Shown: piece after piece, positions 1 to 7,726 of the stretch
Position numbering within the stretch: the stretch's first letter is position 1
Layout of the letters: each line of letters begins with the position of its first letter
From: a virus
Direction: 5' to 3' (one strand)
Length of the DNA stretch: 37,854 bases
Virus record (IMG/VR): IMGVR_UViG_3300025308_000343
Coordinates: 1-37,854 of that record
The notes under the pieces: model-generated
The model's input: the letters and a program-made list of their open reading frames with translations, nothing else
Databases searched by the model: none
Told to the model about the DNA's origin: nothing
Program-made: the position numbers and the translations under genes

Positions 1-504
1 TCAGGGGTAGGGGCGGACTACGCGGACGGCGATGAGGCCTTGGAGCATGACGGCGATGCTGGCGGCATCGCGGGCGGCCAGTTCTTCCAAGGAGAGGCGG
101 GGGCCGATGTTGGGGAGCAGGGCGTTGTAGAGCTCGACGGCGTGTTCGAGCTGGCGGGCGACGGCGGCGGCAGCGAAAGGCGCGCCGTATACTATATTGC
201 AGGCGCCCAGGCACTGGCGGAGCAAGGCCAGCTCGATACGGGGCACAGGGGCGACCTCGGCGCTGATCTGGTATTGCGCCTGGCCTTGTGCGGCGCGCTG
301 TTGGGTGCGGGTCTTTAGCCCCTTTCCCGTGGCCAACCAGTCAATCGTTACATTCGCCGCTTCTGCGATGGACGATAAGTTTTCACTACCAGCCGCCTTT
401 TCGCCCCGAATGTAGGCACCAAGCAAGCTGTCTGATATTGAGCAACGTTTTGAAAACGAACGAACGCTCTCTGTGCCGATAGCCTCTTTAATGCGTGCGC
501 CCAT
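1..504 (-). CDS. Phage repressor (XRE/CI-like)
   Basis: This is the divergently transcribed lysogeny repressor. The N-terminal part (GARIKEAIG ... SFSKRCSISDSLLGAYIRGEK ... IAEAANVTIDWLATGKG) is a typical XRE/lambda-type helix-turn-helix of phage repressors. No S24 peptidase Ser/Lys signature is evident in the C-terminal part, so a LexA-like autocleavage is not supported. I chose the ATG at 504 (167 aa). The frame stays open to an ATG at 603, but that 33-residue extension is low in structure, has no Shine-Dalgarno, and its DNA carries the repeated operator half-sites. GGAA precedes the 504 start at slightly short spacing. It sits opposite the early operon, as Mu c does. Start confidence is moderate; identity is good. 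Confidence 0.8.
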   Translation of the reverse strand: MGARIKEAIGTESVRSFSKRCSISDSLLGAYIRGEKAAGSENLSSIAEAANVTIDWLATGKGLKTRTQQRAAQGQAQYQISAEVAPVPRIELALLRQCLGACNIVYGAPFAAAAVARQLEHAVELYNALLPNIGPRLSLEELAARDAASIAVMLQGLIAVRVVRPYP

Positions 505-524
505 CGCTTCCGTTTCTGAATTGA

Positions 525-568
525 GAATCGGAAGTGGACTGGTGCTTGAATCGGAAGTCTTCCGATTC
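525..568. promoter_or_regulatory. Operator half-site cluster O1
   Basis: Three copies of the 10-mer GAATCGGAAG lie here: 525-534 and 548-557 in direct orientation and 559-568 inverted. The last two form a near-perfect palindrome around position 558. A fourth copy is at 628-637. Repeated and palindromic half-sites between repressor and early genes are the expected binding sites of the repressor at 1-504. Confidence 0.7.
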
Positions 569-627
569 TCTAAAACATCAGTACTGGCGCGGGTTTTCGG
601 CATTTAAGATAAAAATATATTTCGTGT

Positions 628-637
628 GAATCGGAAG
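628..637 (+). promoter_or_regulatory. Operator half-site O2
   Basis: A fourth copy of GAATCGGAAG lies about 25 bases upstream of the -35 box of the early promoter. It is identical to the half-sites at 525-568, suggesting that the repressor binds both clusters and perhaps loops between them. Confidence 0.6.
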
Positions 638-645
638 TGTTAATT

Positions 646-675
646 GCGCGCTCAAAAGTTGTTGACAGCGCGCTC
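646..675. promoter_or_regulatory. Direct repeat GCGCGCTC flanking the -35 box
   Basis: The 8-mer GCGCGCTC occurs at 646-653 and again at 668-675, 22 bases (about two helical turns) apart. The -35 hexamer (662-667) sits between the copies. The position suggests an operator for a second early regulator, such as the small DNA-binding protein encoded at 729. Confidence 0.45.
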
Positions 676-690
676 TATGGAGCGGACAAT
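662..690 (+). promoter_or_regulatory. Early operon promoter (sigma70-like)
   Basis: TTGACA at 662-667, a 17-base spacer and GACAAT at 685-690 form a near-consensus sigma70 promoter. It points into the 729-11428 operon and lies between the repressor operators and the first early gene. It corresponds by position to Mu Pe. Confidence 0.75.
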
Positions 691-728
691 CTAACTCAAT
701 CAAACGCAACATAACGGAAGGTTAGGCG

Positions 729-953
729 ATGGCATCAGGTTTGTCCAAAGCAAAAAAGGTCAAGACGCTGGCCGAAGCGCGGGCGGATTTTCACCGCTCG
801 GGAAAGAGCGTAATTTCCTGGGCAAATGAGCGCGGTTTTAGTGTCGCCCTGGTCTATATGGTGATGGCCGGAAAGCGCCCCGGTTTGCGCGGCCAATCGC
901 ACAAGATTGCCGTGTCGCTCGGGATCAAAGACGGTGTGATCGAGGAGGGGTGA
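729..953 (+). CDS. BcepMu gp16-family DNA-binding protein
   Basis: A 74-residue protein whose central segment (FHRSGKSVISWANERGF ... LVYMVMAGKRPGLRGQSHKIAVSLGI) matches the pattern I know for the BcepMu gp16 family, a small helix-turn-helix protein upstream of Mu-like transposases. It occupies the place of Mu Ner, a repressor of early transcription. The start is supported by GGAAGG seven bases upstream of the ATG. It is the first gene behind the early promoter. The family recognition is from memory; the regulatory role is inferred from position. Confidence 0.75.
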   Translation: MASGLSKAKKVKTLAEARADFHRSGKSVISWANERGFSVALVYMVMAGKRPGLRGQSHKIAVSLGIKDGVIEEG

Positions 954-954
954 A

Positions 955-1335
955 ATGGGTCGCACAAATACAGTTGATCTGCTGCCGTCGATTGTTCGTA
1001 AAGAGATCGACGAACGATTGATGGCCAACGGTTTTAGCGATTACCTTGGCCTGGAGCAGGAGCTGCGCGGCCGTGGCTACAGCAAGGTCAGCAAGAGCGC
1101 GTTGCACCGTTACGGCTTGGCTTTGAAGCGCCGTATCAAGGTGGCGCAAGCCACAGCACAACTGCAGGCAGCGGGTATCGATGCCGAAATGGCGGCTGAG
1201 TTGAGTGGCGATGCTACGCTGGTGGTGGTCATCGACCGTCGCAATGGCCGGGCGCGCCTGATTTCGCTGCCGATGCCGGCGGCGACGGTGATTGGGCAGA
1301 TCAAACGACTGAGAATGGATCATGAAAAAGATTGA
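955..1335 (+). CDS. Short DUF3486-like (small terminase N-domain) protein
   Basis: A 126-residue protein that resembles the first half of the gp27-type small terminase encoded at 15834. Both share an LP...R start, an FS.Y..LE..LRG.G segment, then SKSA(L/I)HR(Y/H)G and a basic RR stretch. The C-terminal region differs. GAGGAGGGG precedes the ATG and the gene overlaps the transposase start by 14 bases. Its place in the early operon makes a packaging role unlikely; a DNA-binding or regulatory role is more plausible but not shown. Confidence 0.65.
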   Translation: MGRTNTVDLLPSIVRKEIDERLMANGFSDYLGLEQELRGRGYSKVSKSALHRYGLALKRRIKVAQATAQLQAAGIDAEMAAELSGDATLVVVIDRRNGRARLISLPMPAATVIGQIKRLRMDHEKD

Positions 1336-3379
1336 TCCGATCAAGGGCTGGTATAGCGCCCAGGAACTGGCCGGATTGCCCGGTTTGCCGGGAACCGAGC
1401 GCGGCGTTAAATGGCGTGCGGAAAAAAATTTATGGGCGATGCGCTCTAAAGAGCGCGGCAAGGGCGGCGAATACGCCCTGCGCTCACTCCCCGCCGAAAC
1501 CCAAGCCCATATCGCCTCGCTGGCCCACGACCTGGTCGCCCATTCACCGGCCACCGCGATGGTCACGGTCGACGCGACAAAATCCCCGAAAACCAAGGCC
1601 AAAACCACCGTCGCGCTGCCTTCCGGCGCCGTGGCGATCCGTGGCCAGGTGCGCAAGATCAAGGATGAAAAGGCGCTCGACGACAAGGAACGCTGCTACC
1701 GCGATGCGGCGCTGGTGTTGTGCCGTGCCGTCGAGGGAGCGATGTCTGCTGCCGACTGCTCACTGAACAAGGCCTGTGACGAGCTGGCCAACCGGCTGGT
1801 TTGCGGCGACGCCCGGCCGGAACTGCTCGATGCCGCTGCCGTGACCTACGTCAAGCCGCGCAAGGGCGAGGTGCTGGGCGGGGTGAGTGCCCAGGCCAGC
1901 CGCCTGTACAAAATGATGGGGTTTTTCGAGAAAGGTCGTCTGGCTGGCGATGTCGGGCTGTTTCTGGTGCCCGGAAAGCGTGAAAAAGAAGGCCACAACC
2001 CCATTCACATTAACGCTTTTCTGCGCTTTTTCTGCCTGCCGACCCGGCCGCCAGTGATCGAAGCGTGGCGCGCCATGGATGCCTGGCTGGTCGAGCGCGG
2101 ACTGCCGCAGATTGGCTATAAAACCGTCTGCCGCATCGAAAACGAACTGCCGGTCACCGTTAAATATCGCGGCCGGGTAACGGGCAGCGAATGGCGCGGG
2201 CTCAAGACCTACATCGACCGCGATGTTTCCATGTTCCACAGCAACGATATCTGGGTCGGCGACGGTCACAGCTTCAAGGCCAAGGTGCAGCACCCGATCC
2301 ACGGCCAGCCTTTTACGCCGGAAGTCACCTTCATTCGCGACTGGGTCAGCCGCAAGATCGTCGGCTGGTCTGTGTCGCTGGCGGAATCAACCGTGGCCGT
2401 GTCGGATGCTTTCCGGCATGCCCAGATGGTCACCCGTGCCCGGCCGCTGGTCTATTACTCCGACAACGGTTCTGGCCAGACCGGCAAGATGATCGACTGC
2501 CCCATCGCCGGCACGCTCGCCCGGCAGGGCATTGCCCACGAAACCGGCATCCCCGGCAATCCGCAGGGGCGCGGCATCATCGAAAGCCTGTGGATGGCGA
2601 CGCTGATCCCGCTGGCCCGCGAATACCCGACCTGCACCTGGCGCGGCGCCGACGAAAACGCCACCAACAAGATGCTCAAGGCACTCAACCGCAAAGACCA
2701 TGGCGGCGTGCAGATACCGAGCTTTCGCCAGCTGCTCGACGACGTTGAACGCTGCGTCAATGACTACAACCTGCACCACGAACACAGCGCCCTGGACGGC
2801 CAGACGCCCGAAGACGCCTATCAAGCACGAATGGACCGCGACTCCATCGTCCTCGGCCCGAACGACGCCGAAATCCACGCCCTGTGGATGCCCGAGGTGG
2901 TCCGCAAGCCGACGCGCGGGCTGGTCAGCCTGTTCGGCAACGTCTACGCCAAGCGTGACCTGGTTGATCTGCTGCCCGAAGGCGTCAAGGTCCGCGTCCG
3001 CTACGACCTGCACAACCCGGACAAGGTCTGGCTGCTGACGCTCGACGGCGTATTTCTCGGCGAAGCCGCCTGGAACGGCCACCGCGTGGCGGCCTTCCCG
3101 GTGCCCGAAATGGAGCGTCTGCGCGGCATGCGCGCCGCCGGCAAGATCAAGCGCGGCGAAGAAATCATCGCCGAAGCCCAGGCCGAGCTGGACAACGTCT
3201 ATGACCTGACGCCGGCCGTGCCGATGCCCGTGCCGATGCCGGACTACATGCCGGTACCCGTTGAAGAACCTGAAGAAGAAGCCCCGGCGATGACCCACGA
3301 AGAAATGGTCATGTTGTTCTACGGGGAAAAAGACAAAGACGAGGGAGAGGGTCCGTCGTCTGAGGTGGCGGCCGGTTAG
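1322..3379 (+). CDS. muA: Mu-type transposase A (DDE recombinase)
   Basis: A 685-residue transposase that performs strand transfer during replicative transposition and integration. The N-terminal region (about 8-65, WYSAQELAGLPGLPGTERGVKWRA) is the Mu-type winged DNA-binding domain. The rve-like core carries the DDE triad: D314 in WVGDGHS, D381 in YYSDNGSG and E421 in GRGIIESLW. The first two acidic residues are 67 apart, as in MuA. A beta-barrel-like domain follows (about 520-610), then a Pro/Glu-rich tail with repeated PMPVPMP that probably contacts protein B. Length is close to MuA (663 aa). It is intact, so the element may be mobile. Confidence 0.95.
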   Translation: MKKIDPIKGWYSAQELAGLPGLPGTERGVKWRAEKNLWAMRSKERGKGGEYALRSLPAETQAHIASLAHDLVAHSPATAMVTVDATKSPKTKAKTTVALPSGAVAIRGQVRKIKDEKALDDKERCYRDAALVLCRAVEGAMSAADCSLNKACDELANRLVCGDARPELLDAAAVTYVKPRKGEVLGGVSAQASRLYKMMGFFEKGRLAGDVGLFLVPGKREKEGHNPIHINAFLRFFCLPTRPPVIEAWRAMDAWLVERGLPQIGYKTVCRIENELPVTVKYRGRVTGSEWRGLKTYIDRDVSMFHSNDIWVGDGHSFKAKVQHPIHGQPFTPEVTFIRDWVSRKIVGWSVSLAESTVAVSDAFRHAQMVTRARPLVYYSDNGSGQTGKMIDCPIAGTLARQGIAHETGIPGNPQGRGIIESLWMATLIPLAREYPTCTWRGADENATNKMLKALNRKDHGGVQIPSFRQLLDDVERCVNDYNLHHEHSALDGQTPEDAYQARMDRDSIVLGPNDAEIHALWMPEVVRKPTRGLVSLFGNVYAKRDLVDLLPEGVKVRVRYDLHNPDKVWLLTLDGVFLGEAAWNGHRVAAFPVPEMERLRGMRAAGKIKRGEEIIAEAQAELDNVYDLTPAVPMPVPMPDYMPVPVEEPEEEAPAMTHEEMVMLFYGEKDKDEGEGPSSEVAAG

Positions 3380-3440
3380 CTCGAACTACCCGACCGCCTA
3401 TTTGAAGCACCGTTTCGTAACAGCACTCAGGAGTTTAGCA

Positions 3441-4217
3441 ATGAAAGACCATTTCGTGAAAACAGAGAACCATAAACGGCTGCTGGCTGCAGCCAGTTTC
3501 ATGGAGGAACGCGGTAGCCATAGCGCCTGCCTGTGCCTGTTGCACGGCGAGCCGAGTGTCGGCAAGACACGCAACATCAGCCAGTGGGGCGCGGGCGTCA
3601 ATGCCGTATTGGTCATGGGGCACGTCGGGATGAAGCTCGACGGCCTGCGCTGGGCCATCAGCCAGCATTTCGGCATCAAGCACCAAAGCAACAGCACGGC
3701 CGAGATGAAGCAGCAGATCGCCATGCTGCAGGCGCACCAGACGCCGATTGTTTTTGACGAAGCCCAGTTCGGTCTGAACATGCGCAGCATGGGTTCCGAC
3801 GCCGCCGGCATCGAGTATTTGCGGCAGGTCGGCGAGGCAGCAAAAATCTATGTGATGCTCATTTGCCACAAGAGCGAAGTTCAGCGCTTCAACGAATCGA
3901 AGCACATCCGGACGCGGATTTCGCACCAGTGCGAAATGCTCAACGCCAGCGAGTTGGACACCGTGAATTTCGTGCGCGAACTGGCCGAGGTTGAGGTCGG
4001 CGAAGGGGTTGGCCAACTGGTGTACAAGCAGACCGGTGGCAAATATCGCCTGGTCGAGAACGCCATCGCTGCGCTCGAGCGGATCGCCGGCTTCAAGGGA
4101 CTGAAACGCCTGGAACTGGCCGATGTCGCCAATGTCACGCTCGTCGTCGATCACGAACAAAGCCTGATTCCAAAGGCTGAACCGAAATCCAACGGCACCC
4201 GTGGAGGTGCTCGTTAA
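3441..4217 (+). CDS. muB: Transposition protein B (AAA ATPase)
   Basis: A 258-residue ATPase that would select target DNA and activate the transposase. Walker A GEPSVGKT is at 36-43 and Walker B PIVFDEAQ at about 102-109. I chose the ATG at 3441 because AGGAG lies just upstream; an upstream TTG at 3402 lacks one. Compared with Mu B (about 312 aa) it lacks the N-terminal helix-turn-helix domain and starts almost directly at the ATPase domain. A separate small HTH protein lies downstream at 5024. It ends in an overlapping TAATG with the next gene. Confidence 0.9.
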   Translation: MKDHFVKTENHKRLLAAASFMEERGSHSACLCLLHGEPSVGKTRNISQWGAGVNAVLVMGHVGMKLDGLRWAISQHFGIKHQSNSTAEMKQQIAMLQAHQTPIVFDEAQFGLNMRSMGSDAAGIEYLRQVGEAAKIYVMLICHKSEVQRFNESKHIRTRISHQCEMLNASELDTVNFVRELAEVEVGEGVGQLVYKQTGGKYRLVENAIAALERIAGFKGLKRLELADVANVTLVVDHEQSLIPKAEPKSNGTRGGAR

Positions 4218-4810
4218 TGAGTAACAGCACAACCATCCTGCAGCTCATCGCTGCTGGCACCACCGACCTCGATGCCCTTGCCGCCACAACCGGCAAGAGC
4301 AAGAAACAAGTCGTCAAATTCGTCCAGACCCTCAAAGGCCTCGGCTACGTCAGCGTCTGCGACGAACTCGATGCCGAAATGGGCACTGGCGCCCGCGGCA
4401 TGTATTTCCCGACCCCGGCCGGCGAAGCCTTTGCCGCCAGCGGCGAAGAAATCAAGCCCGGCAAGGCCGGCGAGCGTCCGCGCAAACGCACCGTCGGCCT
4501 GCGAGATCGCGCCTGGTGGCACTTCCGTGCCCACAAGGTCGCCACCCTCAAGGAACTGCTCTCCACGCACGCCAACGGCACCGAAAAAGCCGCCAGCATC
4601 AACCTCTACAAGTACATAGCCACCCTGGAGGCCGTCGGCATCGTCAAGCGCCTGGGCAAGCAGACCGCCAAGCAGAGCAAGGGCAGGGTGGTCTGGTCGC
4701 TCGAAAAAGACCTCGGCATCCTCGCCCCGGTCTGGCGCCAGACCAACCATGAAGTCTATGACCCGAACGGCGACAGCGTTTTCAAGCTGCCGGAGAAGGG
4801 AGGCGAGTGA
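4217..4810 (+). CDS. Winged-helix early protein
   Basis: A 197-residue protein with two likely winged-helix segments. Residues 5-55 (LQLIAAGTTDLDALAATTGKS ... VKFVQTLKGLGYV) have a DNA-binding fold pattern; residues 105-165 (ATLKELLSTHANG ... LYKYIATLEAVGIVKRLGKQ) form a second. The start overlaps the stop of protein B by one base. Proteins of this kind are found beside Mu-like transposase B genes, but I cannot name a function. A regulatory or transposition-accessory role is inferred. Confidence 0.65.
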   Translation: MSNSTTILQLIAAGTTDLDALAATTGKSKKQVVKFVQTLKGLGYVSVCDELDAEMGTGARGMYFPTPAGEAFAASGEEIKPGKAGERPRKRTVGLRDRAWWHFRAHKVATLKELLSTHANGTEKAASINLYKYIATLEAVGIVKRLGKQTAKQSKGRVVWSLEKDLGILAPVWRQTNHEVYDPNGDSVFKLPEKGGE

Positions 4811-5031
4811 TGTCTGCAAACCATCGTCGAATCATTCGAGCAGTAAGAACAGTGCTCGAAGCATCAGATCTTCTCGATGAGATCGCTACTCAGGTTTTCG
4901 AGTGCGAAACAATCGACGGAGGCTGGCCAGAAACGGCAAATGAGGCACTTGCCTATCATGACAAATGCAGAGCGATAGCTAAAGCGCTTCGCCAAATGAT
5001 TACTCCTGTAAAGGCGGGCGACCATGGCTGA
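4810..5031 (+). CDS. Hypothetical early protein (73 aa)
   Basis: A small, acidic, mostly helical protein (MSANHRRIIRAVRTVLEAS ...). Its ATG overlaps the TGA of the preceding gene and it overlaps the next gene by eight bases, consistent with translational coupling. Base composition is lower in GC than its neighbours, hinting at a separate origin. Function unknown. Confidence 0.6.
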   Translation: MSANHRRIIRAVRTVLEASDLLDEIATQVFECETIDGGWPETANEALAYHDKCRAIAKALRQMITPVKAGDHG

Positions 5032-5365
5032 CCAATCCCCCGCCATGGCCCTCTGCCGTGCCCAGCTCGAAGCAGGTCACAGCCGCACCTGGATTGCCGC
5101 CGAGATCGGCATGTCCGACAGCCATGTCCGTCGCTACCTGCTCGGCCACTACGCCGGTACCAAGAGCCTCGTCAACATCGAGAAAGCCATCGTCAAGCGC
5201 TTTGACCGCCGCATCTGCCCGCACGACGGGCAGGAAAAGCAGCCGGTCCAGTGCCAGCGTGTTGCCTTTCGCTCCCGCCCGTATGGCTTTCCCGATGCCG
5301 AAACCCTCTGGCTCGCCTGCCAGACCTGCCCCCACAAACCGCAGCAACCCGGAGCCCAATCATGA
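5024..5365 (+). CDS. HTH protein with C-terminal Cys pairs
   Basis: A 113-residue protein. Residues 9-55 (CRAQLEAGHSRTWIAAEIGMSDSHVRRYLLGHYAG ... IEKAIVKRF) form a helix-turn-helix that resembles the N-terminal DNA-binding domain of Mu B in its YxG turn and following helix. The C-terminal part has cysteines (RRICPHDG and LACQTCPHKP) that could bind a metal. Since the ATPase at 3441 lacks the N-terminal HTH, this may supply it in trans; that is inference. It overlaps the next start as ATGA. Confidence 0.65.
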   Translation: MADQSPAMALCRAQLEAGHSRTWIAAEIGMSDSHVRRYLLGHYAGTKSLVNIEKAIVKRFDRRICPHDGQEKQPVQCQRVAFRSRPYGFPDAETLWLACQTCPHKPQQPGAQS

Positions 5366-5730
5366 GCGCAACCATTCACGCCATTAACGGTGGCGTATTC
5401 CCGGAAATCTTCGGGCCGTCATTCACCCCGGCCCCCGGCGGCCCCATCGGTACCAAAGATGCCCGGCTCGACTTCGACAGCCTGACCATCGACATGAAAA
5501 CCGCCTGGGACTTCGCCATCGCCAAGGCCCTGCCGGTCCTCAACGTCGCCGCCGACCGCAACGGCGCCTACCTCGTCATCGCCCCGACCAAGGAAATCTA
5601 CGCCCTGTTCGGCGAAGAGTGCGGCCAGTGGCGCCGGCACACCGAAAACGGCATGACCACCGAGTACTGGCTGGGCCTGATCGGCCATATCCGCGTCTTC
5701 TGGAGGGAATTCAAATGCACCGCGCACTGA
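5362..5730 (+). CDS. Hypothetical early protein (122 aa)
   Basis: A 122-residue soluble protein starting at an ATGA overlap with the previous gene. It contains a Gly/Pro-rich N-terminus (GPSFTPAPGGPIGTKDARL) followed by a mixed alpha/beta segment and a C-terminal EYWLGLIGHIRVFWREF. I recognise no family. Its place within the tight early operon supports it as a real gene. Confidence 0.6.
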   Translation: MSATIHAINGGVFPEIFGPSFTPAPGGPIGTKDARLDFDSLTIDMKTAWDFAIAKALPVLNVAADRNGAYLVIAPTKEIYALFGEECGQWRRHTENGMTTEYWLGLIGHIRVFWREFKCTAH

Positions 5731-5831
5731 TCCTGCCGCTGCGCGCCGCCCAGCGCCTTGGCCTCGCCATCAAGTTCTACACCCGCCTGCGCTACAGCTG
5801 GCACCTCGCCTGGGTGAAGGCCGCCCGATGA
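5715..5831 (+). CDS. Small basic hypothetical protein (38 aa)
   Basis: A 38-residue reading frame, rich in Arg, Trp and Leu (MHRALILPLRAAQRLGLAIK ...). GGAGGGA lies just upstream of the ATG and the stop overlaps the next start as ATGA, so it fits the operon exactly. The amphipathic character suggests membrane or nucleic-acid association. No function can be assigned. Confidence 0.55.
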   Translation: MHRALILPLRAAQRLGLAIKFYTRLRYSWHLAWVKAAR

Positions 5832-6625
5832 AAACGATCACCACGACCAACCTTGAAGGTCGTGCCCTGCTCGCGCTGCGCGCCGGGCCGATGACGACCA
5901 GCGAAATCAACGAGCGGCTCAACGGCAGCCTGCCCGGCTGGCTCATCAAGGCTGGCCTCGTGGTGGTTGCCGACAACCACTACCGCATCACCGATGCCGG
6001 CCGCGCCGCCTGCCCGTATCGCAACCCGCTGGCCGCCCCAGGTGCCGTCCAGCCCATCACCGAAAAACCGGAGGTTGAAATGTCAAAACACAACGTAGTC
6101 ACCCGCCAGCAAGTGCTGTCCGCCATCGAGGCGGCTGGCCCGGCCGGCATTACCAAGAGCGAACTGGTCGCCAAGTTCGAAGCCCTGGTCGGCGAACCCG
6201 CCATCACCAGCCACCTCGTCATGCTCAAGAAAGACGACGCCGTCAGCAATCCGAGCCGTGGCCTGTGGGTGGCCACCCCTACGGTCAACCCGAAAAACGA
6301 GCCAAAAACGGAACCCCCTGCCGTGACTGCCAGCGACAGCCCCGCAGCCAAGCAACAACTCATCGACATGGCCGCCGCCATCGATCTTGAAAACCTCAAG
6401 ATGCCCGACGAAGCCTTCGAAACCATCGAGATCAAGGCCGTCCCGGATCGCCGCGCCCCGGTAAAGATCGACGTCGACGCCGACGACCTCGAGATCGGCA
6501 TCTTCACCGACGGAAGCATGGATTTCCTCGTCGATGACGGCCTTGACGATGCCCACATCAAGCTCACATCCGAAGCCGTCACCAAGCTGCGCCGCTTCCT
6601 CGGCCTCTTCCAGGAAGCCGCCTGA
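5828..6625 (+). CDS. Tandem winged-helix early protein
   Basis: A 265-residue protein. Residues 8-62 (EGRALLALRAGPMTTSEINERL ... GLVVVADNHYRITDAGRAACP) are winged-helix-like and closely parallel the next gene. Residues 90-150 (VTRQQVLSAIEAAGPAGITKSELVAKFEALVGEPAITSHLVMLKK) form a second winged helix. A Pro-rich linker and an acidic C-terminal domain follow. An internal ATG at 6080 with GGAGG upstream could give a shorter product lacking the first domain. DNA binding is inferred; the role is unknown. Confidence 0.65.
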   Translation: MKTITTTNLEGRALLALRAGPMTTSEINERLNGSLPGWLIKAGLVVVADNHYRITDAGRAACPYRNPLAAPGAVQPITEKPEVEMSKHNVVTRQQVLSAIEAAGPAGITKSELVAKFEALVGEPAITSHLVMLKKDDAVSNPSRGLWVATPTVNPKNEPKTEPPAVTASDSPAAKQQLIDMAAAIDLENLKMPDEAFETIEIKAVPDRRAPVKIDVDADDLEIGIFTDGSMDFLVDDGLDDAHIKLTSEAVTKLRRFLGLFQEAA

Positions 6626-6924
6626 TGGCCCGCCCAAGGTCCGATGCTCCAAAGGCCTTCGGCGGCGTCATCCCCGGCAGCTCCGCGCACCGCCTGATGC
6701 TCGCCCTGCGCGCCGGAAAGATGACCAGCGAACAGGTCGCCGAACGCTTTGGCCGCTACATGAACGACGCCGCCTGGCGTCTTGCCCGGCGCGGCTACCT
6801 CACAGCGCCCGCCCTCGGCAAGAAAGACGGCTGCCTCTCCCTGACCGACGCCGGCAAAGCCCTGGTATCACCCGACGGCCCGCTCTCCCGCCGCAAAAAC
6901 CTCATCAACTACTGCCACCTTTAG
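6625..6924 (+). CDS. Small winged-helix protein
   Basis: A 99-residue protein with the pattern RLMLALRAGKMTSEQVAERFGRY ... LARRGYLTAP ... LTDAGKALV. It mirrors the N-terminal domain of the preceding gene (LALRAGPMTTSEINERL ... ITDAGRA), so the two probably arose by duplication. ATG overlaps the previous TGA. It is a likely DNA-binding protein of unknown target. Confidence 0.65.
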   Translation: MARPRSDAPKAFGGVIPGSSAHRLMLALRAGKMTSEQVAERFGRYMNDAAWRLARRGYLTAPALGKKDGCLSLTDAGKALVSPDGPLSRRKNLINYCHL

Positions 6925-6932
6925 GAGACACC

Positions 6933-7529
6933 ATGGCAATCACCATCACCGAAATCCGCGCCGCGGCCCAGCGCCTGGCCGACACCCACCGCGACTGCGT
7001 CAGCCGCGCCACGGCGCTGGAAAGCGCCATCGCCGAAGCCATCACGCCGATCTATGCCGCCCACCGCGTCGGCATCGACGCCGCCGCCGAAGAAGAAGCC
7101 GCCGCCAAGTCCGATCTGCAGCGCCTGGTCGATGCCGCGCCGCAGCTCTTCACCCGGCCGCGCAGCATCACCCAGGACGGCGTCAAGTGCGGCTTCCGCA
7201 AAGCCGAAGACCAGCTCGACTGGGACGACGAAGCCAACGTCATCGCCCGCATCCGCGCCCTGCAGCAGTTCGCCGACATGGCCCCGGTCCTCATCCGCAC
7301 CGAGGAAACGCTCAACATCGGCGCCCTCGAAGAACTCGACCACAACGCCCGCCGCCAGCTCGGCATCCGCCGCATCTCCGGCGCCGACCAGTCGTTCATC
7401 GGCTTCACCGACAGCGACGTCGAAAAGATGGTCAAGGCCATCATCGCCGACGCCGCCAAGCGCCAGGGCGAAGACGAAACGCCCAAGAAGAAGGGCAAGG
7501 CCAAAACAAAGACGAGCGAGGTGGCGTGA
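6933..7529 (+). CDS. gam: Host-nuclease inhibitor Gam (Mu Gam family)
   Basis: A 198-residue Gam homologue. The family binds double-strand DNA ends as a Ku-like dimer and protects transposing phage DNA from RecBCD. Evidence is the long N-terminal coiled coil rich in Ala/Glu (about 1-60), then FTRPRSITQDGVKCGFRK, LDWDDEANVIARIR and GADQSFIGFTDSDVEKMVKAII, characteristic of Gam proteins, and a Lys-rich tail. Start chosen at 6933, with TTAGGAG upstream; the frame runs further upstream but overlaps the previous gene. Usual length is about 170-180 aa. Confidence 0.9.
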   Translation: MAITITEIRAAAQRLADTHRDCVSRATALESAIAEAITPIYAAHRVGIDAAAEEEAAAKSDLQRLVDAAPQLFTRPRSITQDGVKCGFRKAEDQLDWDDEANVIARIRALQQFADMAPVLIRTEETLNIGALEELDHNARRQLGIRRISGADQSFIGFTDSDVEKMVKAIIADAAKRQGEDETPKKKGKAKTKTSEVA

Positions 7530-7726
7530 TGAGCCAAAATTTAGACGCACTCAAGCTGTCTGCCCATCGTGCCGTGCTGCTGTCGGCCCTGAAAGAGGCG
7601 AGAACTGCCATGCGGGCCTTCACTGACCCCGAAGGCAACATGCCGACTAAAACTGGCGAATTCAATGATCTGAAAAGCGCTTTGGTGCGCGCCGAAAAAG
7701 CCATTTCAGACGTAGAGGTGGCGTGA
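7529..7726 (+). CDS. Hypothetical early protein (65 aa)
   Basis: A 65-residue, mostly helical protein (MSQNLDALKLSAHRAVLLSA ...). ATG overlaps the gam stop and its own stop overlaps the next ATG. No family recognised. Codon use is less GC-biased than gam. Confidence 0.6.
   Translation: MSQNLDALKLSAHRAVLLSALKEARTAMRAFTDPEGNMPTKTGEFNDLKSALVRAEKAISDVEVA

Noticed and set aside
603-603. Upstream repressor start at 603 as the main start
   Set aside because: No ribosome site, a low-complexity extension, and operator half-sites in the DNA; kept only as an alternative.
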